A DNA stretch of 64,000 bases from Halovulum marinum (GTDB lineage: Bacteria > Pseudomonadota > Alphaproteobacteria > Rhodobacterales > Rhodobacteraceae), in assembly GCF_009697225.1 (NCBI RefSeq), contig NZ_WIND01000014.1, positions 20,010 to 84,009 on the forward strand. The letters run 5' to 3'. The notes under the pieces are model-generated. The model was given only the letters and a program-made list of their open reading frames with translations, searched no databases and had not been told where the DNA came from. Of the stretch, positions 17,148 to 26,677 are shown piece by piece (the first letter of the stretch is position 1; every line of letters begins with the position of its first letter). The translations under genes and the position numbers were made by a program.

Positions 17148-18110
17148 ATGACCACATTCACGACACTCCGGGTCTCGCTGCTCTGCGCCGCAATTGCGGC
17201 CGGGGCCGCCGCCGCGCAGGACGCCGCGCCGGACTGGGCCGAAAGCCGGTGGGGCGCCGACGACGAGATCGGCGCCGCGAACCTGATGACGCCCGAGCGC
17301 GTCAAGCAGGCCGCCGGTCTGGTGACCGACGGCAAGGTCTACAGCCTCGGCATGGTGGTCGGCTCGGACACGCCGGCGTTTCCGCCGCGCAGCCTGTCGG
17401 TGACCGTGTTCCAGCCCAACCAGGCCGAGAACGACGGACTGGGCAGCAACAAGTTCACCTACAACGACGACATCTTCATGGGCTGGCTGGGGATCGGCCC
17501 GCAGATCGACGGCCTGGGCCACGCCGGGGTCGATCACATGTACTATGGCGGCCGCACCTACGACCAGTTCGCCCAGGCTTCGGGGCTGACCGAGCTGGGG
17601 CTCGACAAGCTGCCGGGCCTGGTCGGGCGCGGGGTGATGCTGGACATGGCCAGCCACTACGGCGTCGACATGGTCGAGGAGGGCGCCGCCTATACCGCCG
17701 AGGACATCCAGGCCGCCGCCGAGGCGCAGGGCGTCGAGCTGCGCGAGGGCGACATCGTGCTGTTCAACTCGAACTGGATGAACCTGCTGGACGGCGACAG
17801 CCCCGACCCCGGGCGCTTCGGCGCGGCCGAGCCGGGCCTGGGCGTCAGCGGCGCGGAATACCTGGCCGAGGTCGGCGTGATGGCCGTGGGCGCCGACACC
17901 TGGGGCATGGAGGTCGTCCCCGCCGAGGTCGAGGGCGAGGCGTTCCGCGCGCACCAGATCCTGCAGCCCGAGAACGGCATCTACATTCTCGAGAACATGG
18001 ACACGCGCGAGCTGGCGGCCGATGGTGTGCACGAGTTCCTGTTCGTGCTGGGCCAGGCGCGGCTGAAGGGCGCCGTGCAGATGATCATCAACCCGATCGC
18101 GATCCGCTGA
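17148..18110 (+). CDS. Exported cyclase-family hydrolase (kynurenine formamidase-like fold)
   Basis: 320 residues with an N-terminal signal peptide (MTTFTTLRVSLLCAAIAAGA, cleavage near AAA-Q-D), so the enzyme should act in the periplasm. The rest matches the cyclase family of metal-dependent amide/lactone/ester hydrolases: W-G-A-D-D-E-I-G-A-A-N near residue 35, G-P-Q-I-D-G-L-G-H-A-G-V-D-H near 120-135 (metal-binding histidine region) and E-G-D-I-V-L-F-N-S-N-W near 200. GGGGAGGATAAC precedes the ATG. It is the first gene of an operon with the Liv-type transporter, which suggests that it hydrolyses a compound before uptake. The natural substrate is unknown. Confidence 0.85.
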   Translation: MTTFTTLRVSLLCAAIAAGAAAAQDAAPDWAESRWGADDEIGAANLMTPERVKQAAGLVTDGKVYSLGMVVGSDTPAFPPRSLSVTVFQPNQAENDGLGSNKFTYNDDIFMGWLGIGPQIDGLGHAGVDHMYYGGRTYDQFAQASGLTELGLDKLPGLVGRGVMLDMASHYGVDMVEEGAAYTAEDIQAAAEAQGVELREGDIVLFNSNWMNLLDGDSPDPGRFGAAEPGLGVSGAEYLAEVGVMAVGADTWGMEVVPAEVEGEAFRAHQILQPENGIYILENMDTRELAADGVHEFLFVLGQARLKGAVQMIINPIAIR

Positions 18111-18144
18111 TCGTGGCGCAAGACATCCTGTGGGAGGAAAATCA

Positions 18145-19434
18145 ATGAAGAAGCTGCTCGTCACCAGCGCGCTGTGCGCGGCGCTGCCGATGGCCGCGTC
18201 CGCGGCCGAAAAGCCCGAGGCGCTGAAGATCGGCATGACCACGTTCCTGACCGGCCCGGCGTCGGTGTTCGGCGTGCCGGCCCGCGACGCCGCCGAGATC
18301 CTGGTCGAGGACATCAACGCCAACGGCGGCATCAACGGCGTTCCGGTGGAGATCACCTTCATCGACGAGGGCGCCGGCGCCGAGGCGCTGACCTCGGAGT
18401 ATCGCCGCCTGGTCGAGTCGGGCGCGGCCGAGGTGATGTTCGCCTCGATCTCGTCGGGCAACTGCCAGACCATCGCGCCGCTGGCCGAGGACCTGCAGGT
18501 GCCGAACTTCATGTGGGACTGCGGTACGCAGAAGATCTTCGAGGAGAACGACTACTCCTACGTGTTCCGCACCCAGGCCAACGCCGCGCCCGAGATGCTG
18601 GCCGCGGTCGCCTACCTGCTGAAGACCAAGCCCGACTTCACCACCATCGCCGTGGTCAACCAGGACTACGCCTGGGGCCGCGACAGCTGGGACATCTTCA
18701 GCACCGCGCTGAAGGCGATGAAGCCGGACGTCGAGGTGGTGGGCGAGTTCTTCCCGAAGTTCGGCGCGCCCGATTTCTCGACCGAGATCTCGCGGCTGCA
18801 GGCGCTGCGGCCCGACGTGATCCTCAGCACCTCGTGGGGCGGTGATCTGGATACCTTCGTGCAGCAGGCGGCGCAGCGCGGGCTGACCAACACCTCGACC
18901 TTCGTGCTGCCGCTGGCGGAATCCTCGCTCGAGCGGCTGGGCAGCAGCCTGCCGGCCGGGCACATCGTCGGCGCGCGCGGCGATCACTACTTCCTGCACC
19001 CCGAGCGCCGCGACGACGACGACTTCAAGGCGTTCATGGAGAAGTACGAGGCCGAGACCGGCGACGTCAGCGTCTATCCGGTGTTCCACGCGGCGCAGGC
19101 CTTCGCGGCGCTTCAGGCCGCCTACGAGAAGGCGATCGCCGACAACGGCGTCGACTGGCCCAGCAAGGAGCAGCTGGTCGCGGCGATGGACGGGCTGGAG
19201 TTCCAGGGCCTCGGCCGGCCGGTGAAGATCCGCGAGGACAACCAGGGCGTCGAGGACCAGCTGATGGGCACCAGCGTGCAGGCCGGCGACTATCCGTTCG
19301 CCACGCTGGAGAACATCATGATCTTCGACGGCGACGAACTCACCACCCCGGTGGGCGAGGTGTCGATCGACTGGGTCGGCGGGCTCGATGCCAGCTTCCT
19401 CGACGGGCTGAAGGTCGATACCTTCGAGAACTGA
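18145..19434 (+). CDS. Liv-type ABC transporter substrate-binding protein
   Basis: 429 residues with a signal peptide (MKKLLVTSALCAALPMAASA, residues 1-20) and a type I periplasmic binding fold of the branched-chain amino acid/amide/aromatic acid group. Seen are K-I-G-M-T-T-F-L-T-G-P-A-S-V-F-G near residue 30, A-E-I-L-V-E-D-I-N-A-N-G-G-I-N-G near 55 and V-N-Q-D-Y-A-W-G-R-D near 175. It lies between the exported cyclase and the permease genes, so its ligand is probably the cyclase product. TGGGAGGAAAATCA precedes the ATG. Ligand not predictable by eye. Confidence 0.92.
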   Translation: MKKLLVTSALCAALPMAASAAEKPEALKIGMTTFLTGPASVFGVPARDAAEILVEDINANGGINGVPVEITFIDEGAGAEALTSEYRRLVESGAAEVMFASISSGNCQTIAPLAEDLQVPNFMWDCGTQKIFEENDYSYVFRTQANAAPEMLAAVAYLLKTKPDFTTIAVVNQDYAWGRDSWDIFSTALKAMKPDVEVVGEFFPKFGAPDFSTEISRLQALRPDVILSTSWGGDLDTFVQQAAQRGLTNTSTFVLPLAESSLERLGSSLPAGHIVGARGDHYFLHPERRDDDDFKAFMEKYEAETGDVSVYPVFHAAQAFAALQAAYEKAIADNGVDWPSKEQLVAAMDGLEFQGLGRPVKIREDNQGVEDQLMGTSVQAGDYPFATLENIMIFDGDELTTPVGEVSIDWVGGLDASFLDGLKVDTFEN

Positions 19435-19441
19435 TCGCGAA

Positions 19442-19472
19442 GGGGAAAGGCGCGGCGCGCGCGCCTTTCCCC
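19442..19472 (+). other. Intercistronic hairpin between binding-protein and permease genes
   Basis: GGGGAAAGGCGCG (19442-19454) and CGCGCCTTTCCCC (19460-19472) form a perfect 13-bp stem with no T-tract. Like the hairpin after ugpB, it probably raises binding-protein expression over permease by mRNA stabilisation or partial termination (inference). Confidence 0.6.
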
Positions 19473-19500
19473 GGCGGATTCCCACCCGGCGGAACCCTAC

Positions 19501-20406
19501 ATGAACCTGACAATCTTCGTTCTGGCCCTGTTCGACGGCATCGCCTACGCGGCGCTGGTGTTCATCGTGGCGCTGGGGCTGACGCTGATCTTCGGGGTGA
19601 TGCGCATCCTGAACGTCGCGCACGGCTCGCTCTACGCCATCGGCGCCTACGCCACTGTGTCGCTGACCGGCGCCTTCCTGGCGATGGGCTTCGCGCCGGT
19701 GTTCGCCTTTCCGCTGATGCTGGTCTCGGCGATCCTGGTCGGGGTGCTGCTGGGCGGCCCGATCGAATGGCTGCTGCTGCGGCGGATCTACGACAAGCCC
19801 GAGGTGCTGCAACTGCTGGTCACCTTCGCCGTGTTCATGATCCTCGAGGACGTGCAGCGGCTGGCCTGGGGCTCGCAGCCCTATTTCCAGGCCGCGGCGC
19901 TGCAGGCGCTGGGCAACGTGACGCTGTTCGGGGTGACCTACACCGTCTACCAGCTGATCCTGCTGCCGGCGGTGGCGCTGACGCTGCTGCTGGGGCTGCG
20001 GTTCTTCCTGCGCCGCACGGTGATCGGCAAGCTGATCCTGGCCACCACCGAGGACCGCGAGGCGGCGCAGTCGATCGGCATCGACGCCGACAAGGTGTTC
20101 CTGCTGACCTTCATCGTCGGTGCAGCGCTTGCCGGGCTGGGCGGCGCGCTGGCCTCGCCCACCACCTCGATCCTGCCGGGCATGGGCGCGGACATGATCG
20201 TGCTGTCCTTCGCCGTGGTGGCGACCGCGGGCCTGGGCCAGATCGAGGGCGCGGCGCTCACCGCGCTGCTGATCGGGCTGGGCCGCTCCTTCGCGGTCTA
20301 CGTCTGGCCCGAGACGGCGGTGCTGGTGCCGTACCTGATCATGGTGCTGGTGCTGCTGGTGCGTCCCGAGGGGCTGTTCGGCAGCCCCGCGGCGCGGAAG
20401 ATCTGA
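19501..20406 (+). CDS. Liv-type ABC transporter permease (LivH family)
   Basis: 301-residue inner-membrane protein with the LivH layout: membrane spans spread over its whole length, L-T-L-I-F-G-V-M-R-I-L-N-V-A-H-G-S-L-Y near residue 30-50 and the E-D-R-E-A-A-Q-S-I-G-I-D coupling stretch near 185. It forms half of the channel with the next gene product. The ATG at 19501 directly follows the intercistronic hairpin and CGGCGGAACC. Part of an operon of about eight genes. Confidence 0.93.
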   Translation: MNLTIFVLALFDGIAYAALVFIVALGLTLIFGVMRILNVAHGSLYAIGAYATVSLTGAFLAMGFAPVFAFPLMLVSAILVGVLLGGPIEWLLLRRIYDKPEVLQLLVTFAVFMILEDVQRLAWGSQPYFQAAALQALGNVTLFGVTYTVYQLILLPAVALTLLLGLRFFLRRTVIGKLILATTEDREAAQSIGIDADKVFLLTFIVGAALAGLGGALASPTTSILPGMGADMIVLSFAVVATAGLGQIEGAALTALLIGLGRSFAVYVWPETAVLVPYLIMVLVLLVRPEGLFGSPAARKI

Positions 20407-20422
20407 GCGGATGGGGGACAGG

Positions 20423-21427
20423 ATGGATACCGTATCAAGCGCCGCCAGGCCGCAGGCCCCCGCCACCGGCGCGCCGGGGCTGCGCCTGCTGGCGACGCTG
20501 CTGGCGGTCGCTGCGCTGGGCGCGGTGCCGTTCGTCGCGCCGACCATGCAGCTGCTGGTGAACCTGGCGCTGGCCAAGGGGCTGGCGGTGATGGGGGTGA
20601 CGGTGCTGCTGCGCGCCGGGCAGGTATCGTTCGGCCACGCGCTCTACTTCGCCGTCGCGGCCTATGGCGGCGCCTTCCTGATGGCGGCGATGCCCGGCGC
20701 CGACCTGCTGCTGCTGCTGGTCGCGGGCGTGGCCGGGGCGACGCTGGCGGGGCTGCTGGTCGGCCTGTTCGTGGTGCGCTACCGCGGCATCTTCTTCGGC
20801 ATGCTGAACCTGGCGTTCTCGATGATCTTCTGGTCGATCCTCGAGAAGTTCTACCACATCACCGGCGGCGCCGACGGCATCCGCCTGCCGCGCCCCACGG
20901 TGCTGGGCATGGAGCTGGGCCGCGGCGATTTCGAGCTGGTGCTGTTCTACCTTTCGATCGCGCTGATGCTGGGCCTGGGCTGGTTCACCATCCGCTGGTT
21001 CGCCTCGCCGATGGGGCAGCTGTTCCAGACCATCAAGACCAACGAGACGCGGCTGGAATACCTCGGCGTCTCGCCCCGCCGCGCGCTGCTGTCGGGTTAT
21101 CTGCTGTCGGCGCTGCTGTGCGGCGCCGGCGGGGTGATCATGGGCGTGGCGCAGGGCGTGGTGACGCCGGAGTACGCCTGGTGGATCCGCTCGGGCGAGA
21201 TGGTGTTCATCGCCGTGCTCGGCGGCTCGGGCTCGGTGCAGGGCGCGTTCATCGGCGCGCTGATCTACGAGTTCGTGCGCACCTATGCCTCGGCCTTCGC
21301 CGGCGACGTGTGGCAGATGCTGCTGGGCGGCTTCCTGCTGGTCATCATCCTGTTCGCGCCGCGCGGCGTGATCGGCATCGTCGAGGCGATCGGCCGTCGC
21401 ACCGCCCGTTCGGAGGACACGCGATGA
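20423..21427 (+). CDS. Liv-type ABC transporter permease (LivM family)
   Basis: 334 residues from the ATG at 20423 (alternative ATG at 20411, adding four residues; GGGGACAGG before 20423 favours the later one). Multi-spanning, with the LivM features R-A-G-Q-V-S-F-G-H-A-L-Y-F-A-V-A-A-Y near residue 65-80, Y-R-G-I-F-F-G-M-L-N-L-A-F-S near 120 and the coupling loop N-E-T-R-L-E-Y-L-G-V near 210. Its stop overlaps the ATPase start (ATGA). Ends with a basic tail (GRRTARSEDTR). Confidence 0.92.
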   Translation: MDTVSSAARPQAPATGAPGLRLLATLLAVAALGAVPFVAPTMQLLVNLALAKGLAVMGVTVLLRAGQVSFGHALYFAVAAYGGAFLMAAMPGADLLLLLVAGVAGATLAGLLVGLFVVRYRGIFFGMLNLAFSMIFWSILEKFYHITGGADGIRLPRPTVLGMELGRGDFELVLFYLSIALMLGLGWFTIRWFASPMGQLFQTIKTNETRLEYLGVSPRRALLSGYLLSALLCGAGGVIMGVAQGVVTPEYAWWIRSGEMVFIAVLGGSGSVQGAFIGALIYEFVRTYASAFAGDVWQMLLGGFLLVIILFAPRGVIGIVEAIGRRTARSEDTR

Positions 21428-22172
21428 GCGCACCGCTGCTCGAGACCCGCAACCTCGAGATCCGCTTCGGCGGGGTGATCGCCGCCAACGACGTCTCGCT
21501 GACCATCGAGTCGGGGCGCAACCTGGCGATCATCGGGCCGAACGGCGCCGGCAAGACCACGTTCCTGAACATCTGCACCGGCTGGCTGAAGCCGACGCGG
21601 GGACAGGTTCTGTTCGAGGGCAAGGACATCACCCCGCTGCCGCCGCGCAAGATCGTGCGCCGCGGCGTGGCGCGCGCCTTCCAGATCCCGCAGCTGTTCA
21701 CCGAGCACACGGCGCTGGAGAACCTGCTGATCGCCGTCGCCGCGCGCGAGGGGCTGCGCAACCCGGTGCGCGACCTGCACACGATCCCCGAACGGGCCGA
21801 GATGATGCACCTGCTCGAGATGGTGAACTGCGCCGACGTGGCGGACCGCACCGTGGTCGAGCTGTCCGAGGGGCAGCGCAAGCTGGTCGACATCGCCGTG
21901 GCGCTGGCGCTCAGGCCGCGGCTGCTGCTGATGGACGAGCCGACCTCGGGGGTGGCCTCGTCGCAGAAGCACCGGATCATGGAGATCCTGGTCGAGGCGC
22001 TGGCGCAGGCGCAGGTCACCTCGGTGTTCGTCGAGCACGACATGGGCATCGTCGAGAAATACGCCGACGAGGTCGCGGTCTGGAACGCCGGCAACGTGCA
22101 GCTGCGCGGCACCCCCGCCGAGGTGCTGGAGCATCCCGACGTGATCCGCGACGTGATCGGAGAGGTGGCCTG

Positions 22173-22173
<1 letters not shown>
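21424..22173 (+). CDS. Liv-type ABC transporter ATPase (LivG family)
   Basis: 249-residue ATPase with Walker A G-P-N-G-A-G-K-T-T near residue 40, the LivG-type R-G-V-A-R-A-F-Q-I-P-Q-L-F Q-loop near 78-90, signature L-S-E-G-Q-R-K-L near 148, Walker B L-L-L-M-D-E-P near 170 and switch F-V-E-H-D-M-G near 202. The signature is LSEGQ rather than LSGGQ, common in LivG proteins. It pairs with the LivF-type ATPase encoded next. Confidence 0.93.
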
Positions 22174-22849
<676 letters not shown>

Positions 22850-22853
<4 letters not shown>

Positions 22854-24316
22854 AGGACAATCCGACACTGGCCGAGCTGGTGCTGCCGAAGCCGCTGAAC
22901 CTGATCGGCAACGAATGGGTGCCCGGCGCTTCGGGGCGCACGATGGACGTGATCTCGCCGATCGACGGGCAGGTGTTCACGCAGATCGTCGACAGCGGCC
23001 CCGAGGACGTGGACGCCGCCGTCGCCGCCGCCCGCGCCGCCTTCGACGGCGGCGCGTGGTCGAAACTGACCGCGGCCGAGCGCGGCCGGCTGATGATCCG
23101 CCTGTCGCAGCGCATCCTCGACGAGGCCGAGCCGCTGGCGCAGCTGGAAAGCCGCGACAACGGCAAGCCGATCGCACAGGCCCGCGCCGACATGACCGTC
23201 ACCGCGCGCTACTTCGAATACTACGGCGGCGCCGCCGACAAGGTGCACGGCCAGGTGATCCCGTTCCTGCACGGCTACAATGTCGAGGTGCACCGCGAGC
23301 CGCACGGCGTCACCGGCCACATCATCCCGTGGAACTACCCCGCGCAGATGTTCGGCCGGTCGGTCGCGCCGGCGCTGGCGATGGGCAACGCCACGATCCT
23401 GAAGCCGGCCGAGGACGCCTGCCTGAGCGCGCTGCGCATCGCCGAGCTTGCGGTCGAGGTCGGCTTTCCGCCGGGTGCGCTGAACATCGTCACCGGCCGC
23501 GGCGAGGTCGCCGGCCGGGCGCTGTCCGAGCATCGCGGCATCGACTTCATCTCGTTCACCGGCTCGCCCGAGGTCGGGGTGATGATCCAGATGGCCGCCG
23601 CGCGCAACTTCATCGGCTGCACGCTGGAGCTGGGCGGCAAGTCGCCGCAGATCGTGTTCGACGACGCGGACCTGGACAAGGCGATGCCGTTCCTGGTCAA
23701 CGCGCTGATCCAGAACGGCGGCCAGACCTGTTCTGCCGGCACCCGCGCGCTGGTCCAGCGCGGCATCTACGACCAGGTCGTGGCCGAGCTGAAGACCCGG
23801 TTCGAGGCGATCGAGGCCTCGGATTCGGGCGAGGATTCGGTGCTTGGCCCGCTGATCTCGGCCCGGCAGAAACAGCGGGTCGAGGGCTACATCGCCGATG
23901 CCGACGCGCCCCTGATCGCCCGCGGCGGGATCCGCGCCGGCACCCCCGAGGGCGGCTTCTACGTCGCGCCGGCGGTGTTCGGCCCCTGCGATCCGGCCTC
24001 GAAGATCGCCCAGGAGGAGGTGTTTGGCCCGGTGCTGTGCATGATCCCGTTCGAGGACGAAGCCGAGGCCGTCGCCATCGCCAACGGCACCGACTACGGT
24101 CTGGTCGCCGCCGTCTGGACGCGCGACGGCGGCCGGCAGCAGCGCGTCGCCAAGGCGCTGCGCTGCGGCCAGGTGTTCATCAACGGCTACGGCGCCGGCG
24201 GCGGGGTGGAACTGCCGTTCGGCGGCATCCGCAAGTCCGGCCACGGCCGCGAGAAGGGCTTCGAGGCGCTGCTGGAATTCTCGCACGTCAAGACGATCGT
24301 CAACAATCACGGCTGA
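22850..24316 (+). CDS. Aldehyde dehydrogenase (NAD(P)+) family protein
   Basis: 488-residue ALDH with catalytic C294 (G-G-Q-T-C-S-A-G-T-R), general base E260 (L-E-L-G-G-K-S-P) and the N-Y-P-A-Q-M-F-G-R-S cofactor-binding region near 163-172. It would oxidise an aldehyde to the acid in the cytoplasm. It overlaps the preceding transporter gene by four bases (ATGA) and is followed by an SDR, so its substrate very likely comes through the Liv-type transporter. The alcohol dehydrogenase at 15846 could supply the aldehyde. Confidence 0.94.
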
Positions 24317-24345
24317 CAGGGCCGCAGGCCCGAAACGGAGGACAC

Positions 24346-25095
24346 ATGAGACTCGACGGCAAGGCGACACTGGTGACGGGGGCGGCCTCCGGCTTCGGCA
24401 AGGGCATCGCCGAGACCTTCGTGCGCGAGGGCGCCAAGGTCGCCGTGGTCGATCTGAACATCGACGGCGCGCGGCAGGTGGCCGAGCAGCTGGGCGAGAA
24501 CGCCATCGCCGTCAAATGCGACGTCTCGAAGGGCGACGAGGTCGCGGCGGCGGTCGAGCAGACGCGCAAGGCGTTCGGCGCGCTCGACGTGGTGGTGAAC
24601 AACGCCGGCTGGACCAATCCCAACCGCCCGCTGATGGAAACCGACGAGGCGACGTTCCGCAAGATCTACGACATCAACGTGGTCTCGATCTTCCACATGA
24701 CCAAGGCCTGCGTGCCTGTGTGGGAGGCGCAGGGCGGCGGGGTGATGATCAACGTCGGCTCCACCGCCGGCATCCGGCCGCGGCCCGGGCTGACCTGGTA
24801 CAACTCGTCGAAGGGGGCGGTGAACCTGATGACACGGTCGCTGGCGGTGGAGCTGGCGCCGCACAAGATCCGCGTCAACGGCATCGCCCCGGTGATGGGC
24901 GTGACCGGCCTGCTGGAGCAGTTCATGGGCGTGCCCGACACCCCCCAGAACCGCGAGCGGTTCATCGCCACGATCCCGCTGGGCCGGCTGTCCGAGCCGC
25001 GCGACATCGCCAACGCCGCGCTGTATCTGGCCTCGGACGAGGCCGACTTCATCACCGGCGTGATCCTGGAAGTGGACGGCGGCCGCACGATCTGA
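24346..25095 (+). CDS. SDR-family oxidoreductase (FabG-like)
   Basis: 249-residue classical short-chain dehydrogenase: cofactor motif T-G-A-A-S-G-F-G-K-G (about 12-21), N-N-A-G near 85, catalytic Y152 and K156 (Y-N-S-S-K) and a C-terminal D-G-G-R-T-I. Acidic residues after beta-2 (V-V-D-L-N-I-D) favour NAD over NADP. CGGAGGACAC precedes the ATG. Last gene of the cyclase-transporter operon; a GC-rich hairpin follows. It probably oxidises or reduces a hydroxy/keto group of the imported compound. Confidence 0.92.
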   Translation: MRLDGKATLVTGAASGFGKGIAETFVREGAKVAVVDLNIDGARQVAEQLGENAIAVKCDVSKGDEVAAAVEQTRKAFGALDVVVNNAGWTNPNRPLMETDEATFRKIYDINVVSIFHMTKACVPVWEAQGGGVMINVGSTAGIRPRPGLTWYNSSKGAVNLMTRSLAVELAPHKIRVNGIAPVMGVTGLLEQFMGVPDTPQNRERFIATIPLGRLSEPRDIANAALYLASDEADFITGVILEVDGGRTI

Positions 25096-25120
25096 GGATT
25101 CCCCCCAACCTCGGATCCGG

Positions 25121-25160
25121 CGGCGGCGGGCGCGCACCCTTGCGGTCGCGCCCGCCGCCG
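25121..25160. terminator. Hairpin between convergent operons
   Basis: CGGCGGCGGGCGCG (25121-25134) and CGCGCCCGCCGCCG (25147-25160) form a perfect 14-bp stem with a 12-base loop. No T-tract. Position between convergent SDR and fumarase genes suggests a two-way terminator. Confidence 0.55.
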
Positions 25161-25180
25161 AGAAATCGCGGACCGGCGGC

Positions 25181-26677
25181 TCAGGCGGTGCGCCGCCACT
25201 GCCGCGGGCCGCTCTCGTGCACCGACGCGCCGCGCGTGTCGACGGCCACCACCACCGGCATGTCGCGCACCTCGATCTCGTAGATCGCTTCCATCCCCAG
25301 GTCCTGGTAGGCGACCGGCCGGGCGGACTTGATCGCCTTCGACACCAGGTAGGCCGCGCCGCCGACGGCGATCAGGTAGGCCGCGCCGTGCTCGCGGATC
25401 GCGGCGATCGCCTCGGGGCCGCGCTCGGCCTTGCCGATCATCAGCTTCAGCCCGCTGGCGGCCAGCAGCGGCCGGGTGAACTTGTCCATCCGCGTCGAGG
25501 TCGTCGGCCCGGCCGGGCCGATCACCTCGTCGCCCACCGGATCGACCGGCCCGACGTAGTAGATCGCGCGCCCGCGCAGATCGACCGGCAGCGCCTCGCC
25601 GCGCTCGAGCGCCGCGACCATGCGTCTGTGGGCCGCATCGCGCCCGGTGAACATCCGCCCGGACAGCAGCAGCGTCTCGCCCGGCTGCAGCGTGCGCAGC
25701 GTGGCGTCGTCCAGCGTGTCCAGGTCGAGCCGCCGGCCCTGCGGCGCGTCGGTGCCCAGGTCGGGCCACAGCGACAGCTCGGGCGGGTCCAGCGCCACCG
25801 GGCCGGAGCCGTCCAGCACGAAATGCGCGTGCCGGGTGGCGGCGCAGTTCGGGATCAGCGCCACCGGCAGCGAGGCGGCATGGGTCGGAAAGCTGGCCAC
25901 CTTCACGTCCAGCACCGTGGTCAGCCCGCCCAGGCCCTGCGCACCGATGCCCAGCGCGTTGACGCGCTCGTAGACCTCCAGCCGCAGCGCCTCCTCGGCG
26001 GTTTGCGGGCCGCGGCGCAGCAGATCGGGCATGTCTACCGGATCGTTCAGCACCTTCTTGGCCAGCGCCATCGCCTTGTCGACGCTGCCGCCGACGCCGA
26101 TGCCCAGCATCCCCGGCGGGCACCAGCCCGCGCCCAGGGTCTCGACCGTGCGCACCACCCAGTCGGCGACCGAATCCGACGGGTTCAGCACCGTGAACTT
26201 CGTCTTGTTCTCGGACCCGCCGCCCTTGGCCGAGACGGTGACCGACACCCGGTCGCCCGCGACCAGCTCGGTCTGCAGCATCGCCGGGGTGTTGTCGCGG
26301 GTGTTGCGCCGCTGGCCCAGCGGGTCGGCGACGATCGAGGCGCGCAGCGGGTTCGCCTCCAGCGCATAGGCGCGGCGGGCGGCCGCGTCGACCATCTGCT
26401 GCAGCGACCGGGTCCAGTCGGTGCGGGCCTGCACGCCGACCTCGACGAAGACGTTGACGCTGCCGGTGTCCTGGCAGATCGGGCGCCTTCCGGTCGCGCA
26501 CATCCGCGAATTCACCAGGATCTGCCGGATCGCGTTGCGCGCGCCCTCGCTCTGCTCGGTCTCGTAGGCGCGGGCCATGGCGGCGATGAAGTCCGGCGGA
26601 TGGTAGTACGAGACGTACTGCAGCGCGTCGGCGACGCTGTCGATCAGCTCCTGCTCGGTGATCCGTCCGTCTGCCAT
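25181..26677 (-). CDS. Class I fumarate hydratase ([4Fe-4S]); possible mesaconase
   Basis: 498 residues joining the alpha part (about 1-290) and beta part (about 300-490) of class I hydro-lyases. Iron-sulfur ligands are expected in R-P-I-C-Q-D-T-G (C68), G-W-C-P-P-G-M-L-G-I-G-V-G-G-S and I-P-N-C-A-A-T-R-H. The beta part has G-R-D-A-A-H and G-P-A-G-P-T-T-S-T-R-M. Class I fumarases also hydrate mesaconate to citramalate, which would fit the C5 theme here; fumarate is the default substrate. The ATG at 26677 lies inside the upstream lyase gene (34-base overlap), showing translational coupling with a C-C lyase rather than with a TCA-cycle gene. Confidence 0.9.
   Translation of the reverse strand: MADGRITEQELIDSVADALQYVSYYHPPDFIAAMARAYETEQSEGARNAIRQILVNSRMCATGRRPICQDTGSVNVFVEVGVQARTDWTRSLQQMVDAAARRAYALEANPLRASIVADPLGQRRNTRDNTPAMLQTELVAGDRVSVTVSAKGGGSENKTKFTVLNPSDSVADWVVRTVETLGAGWCPPGMLGIGVGGSVDKAMALAKKVLNDPVDMPDLLRRGPQTAEEALRLEVYERVNALGIGAQGLGGLTTVLDVKVASFPTHAASLPVALIPNCAATRHAHFVLDGSGPVALDPPELSLWPDLGTDAPQGRRLDLDTLDDATLRTLQPGETLLLSGRMFTGRDAAHRRMVAALERGEALPVDLRGRAIYYVGPVDPVGDEVIGPAGPTTSTRMDKFTRPLLAASGLKLMIGKAERGPEAIAAIREHGAAYLIAVGGAAYLVSKAIKSARPVAYQDLGMEAIYEIEVRDMPVVVAVDTRGASVHESGPRQWRRTA

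Noticed and set aside
18142..20577. 811-codon minus-strand open frame opposite the Liv-type genes
   Set aside because: Runs across three genes and contains no domain motif; Gln/His/Arg-rich composition marks it as an antisense shadow.
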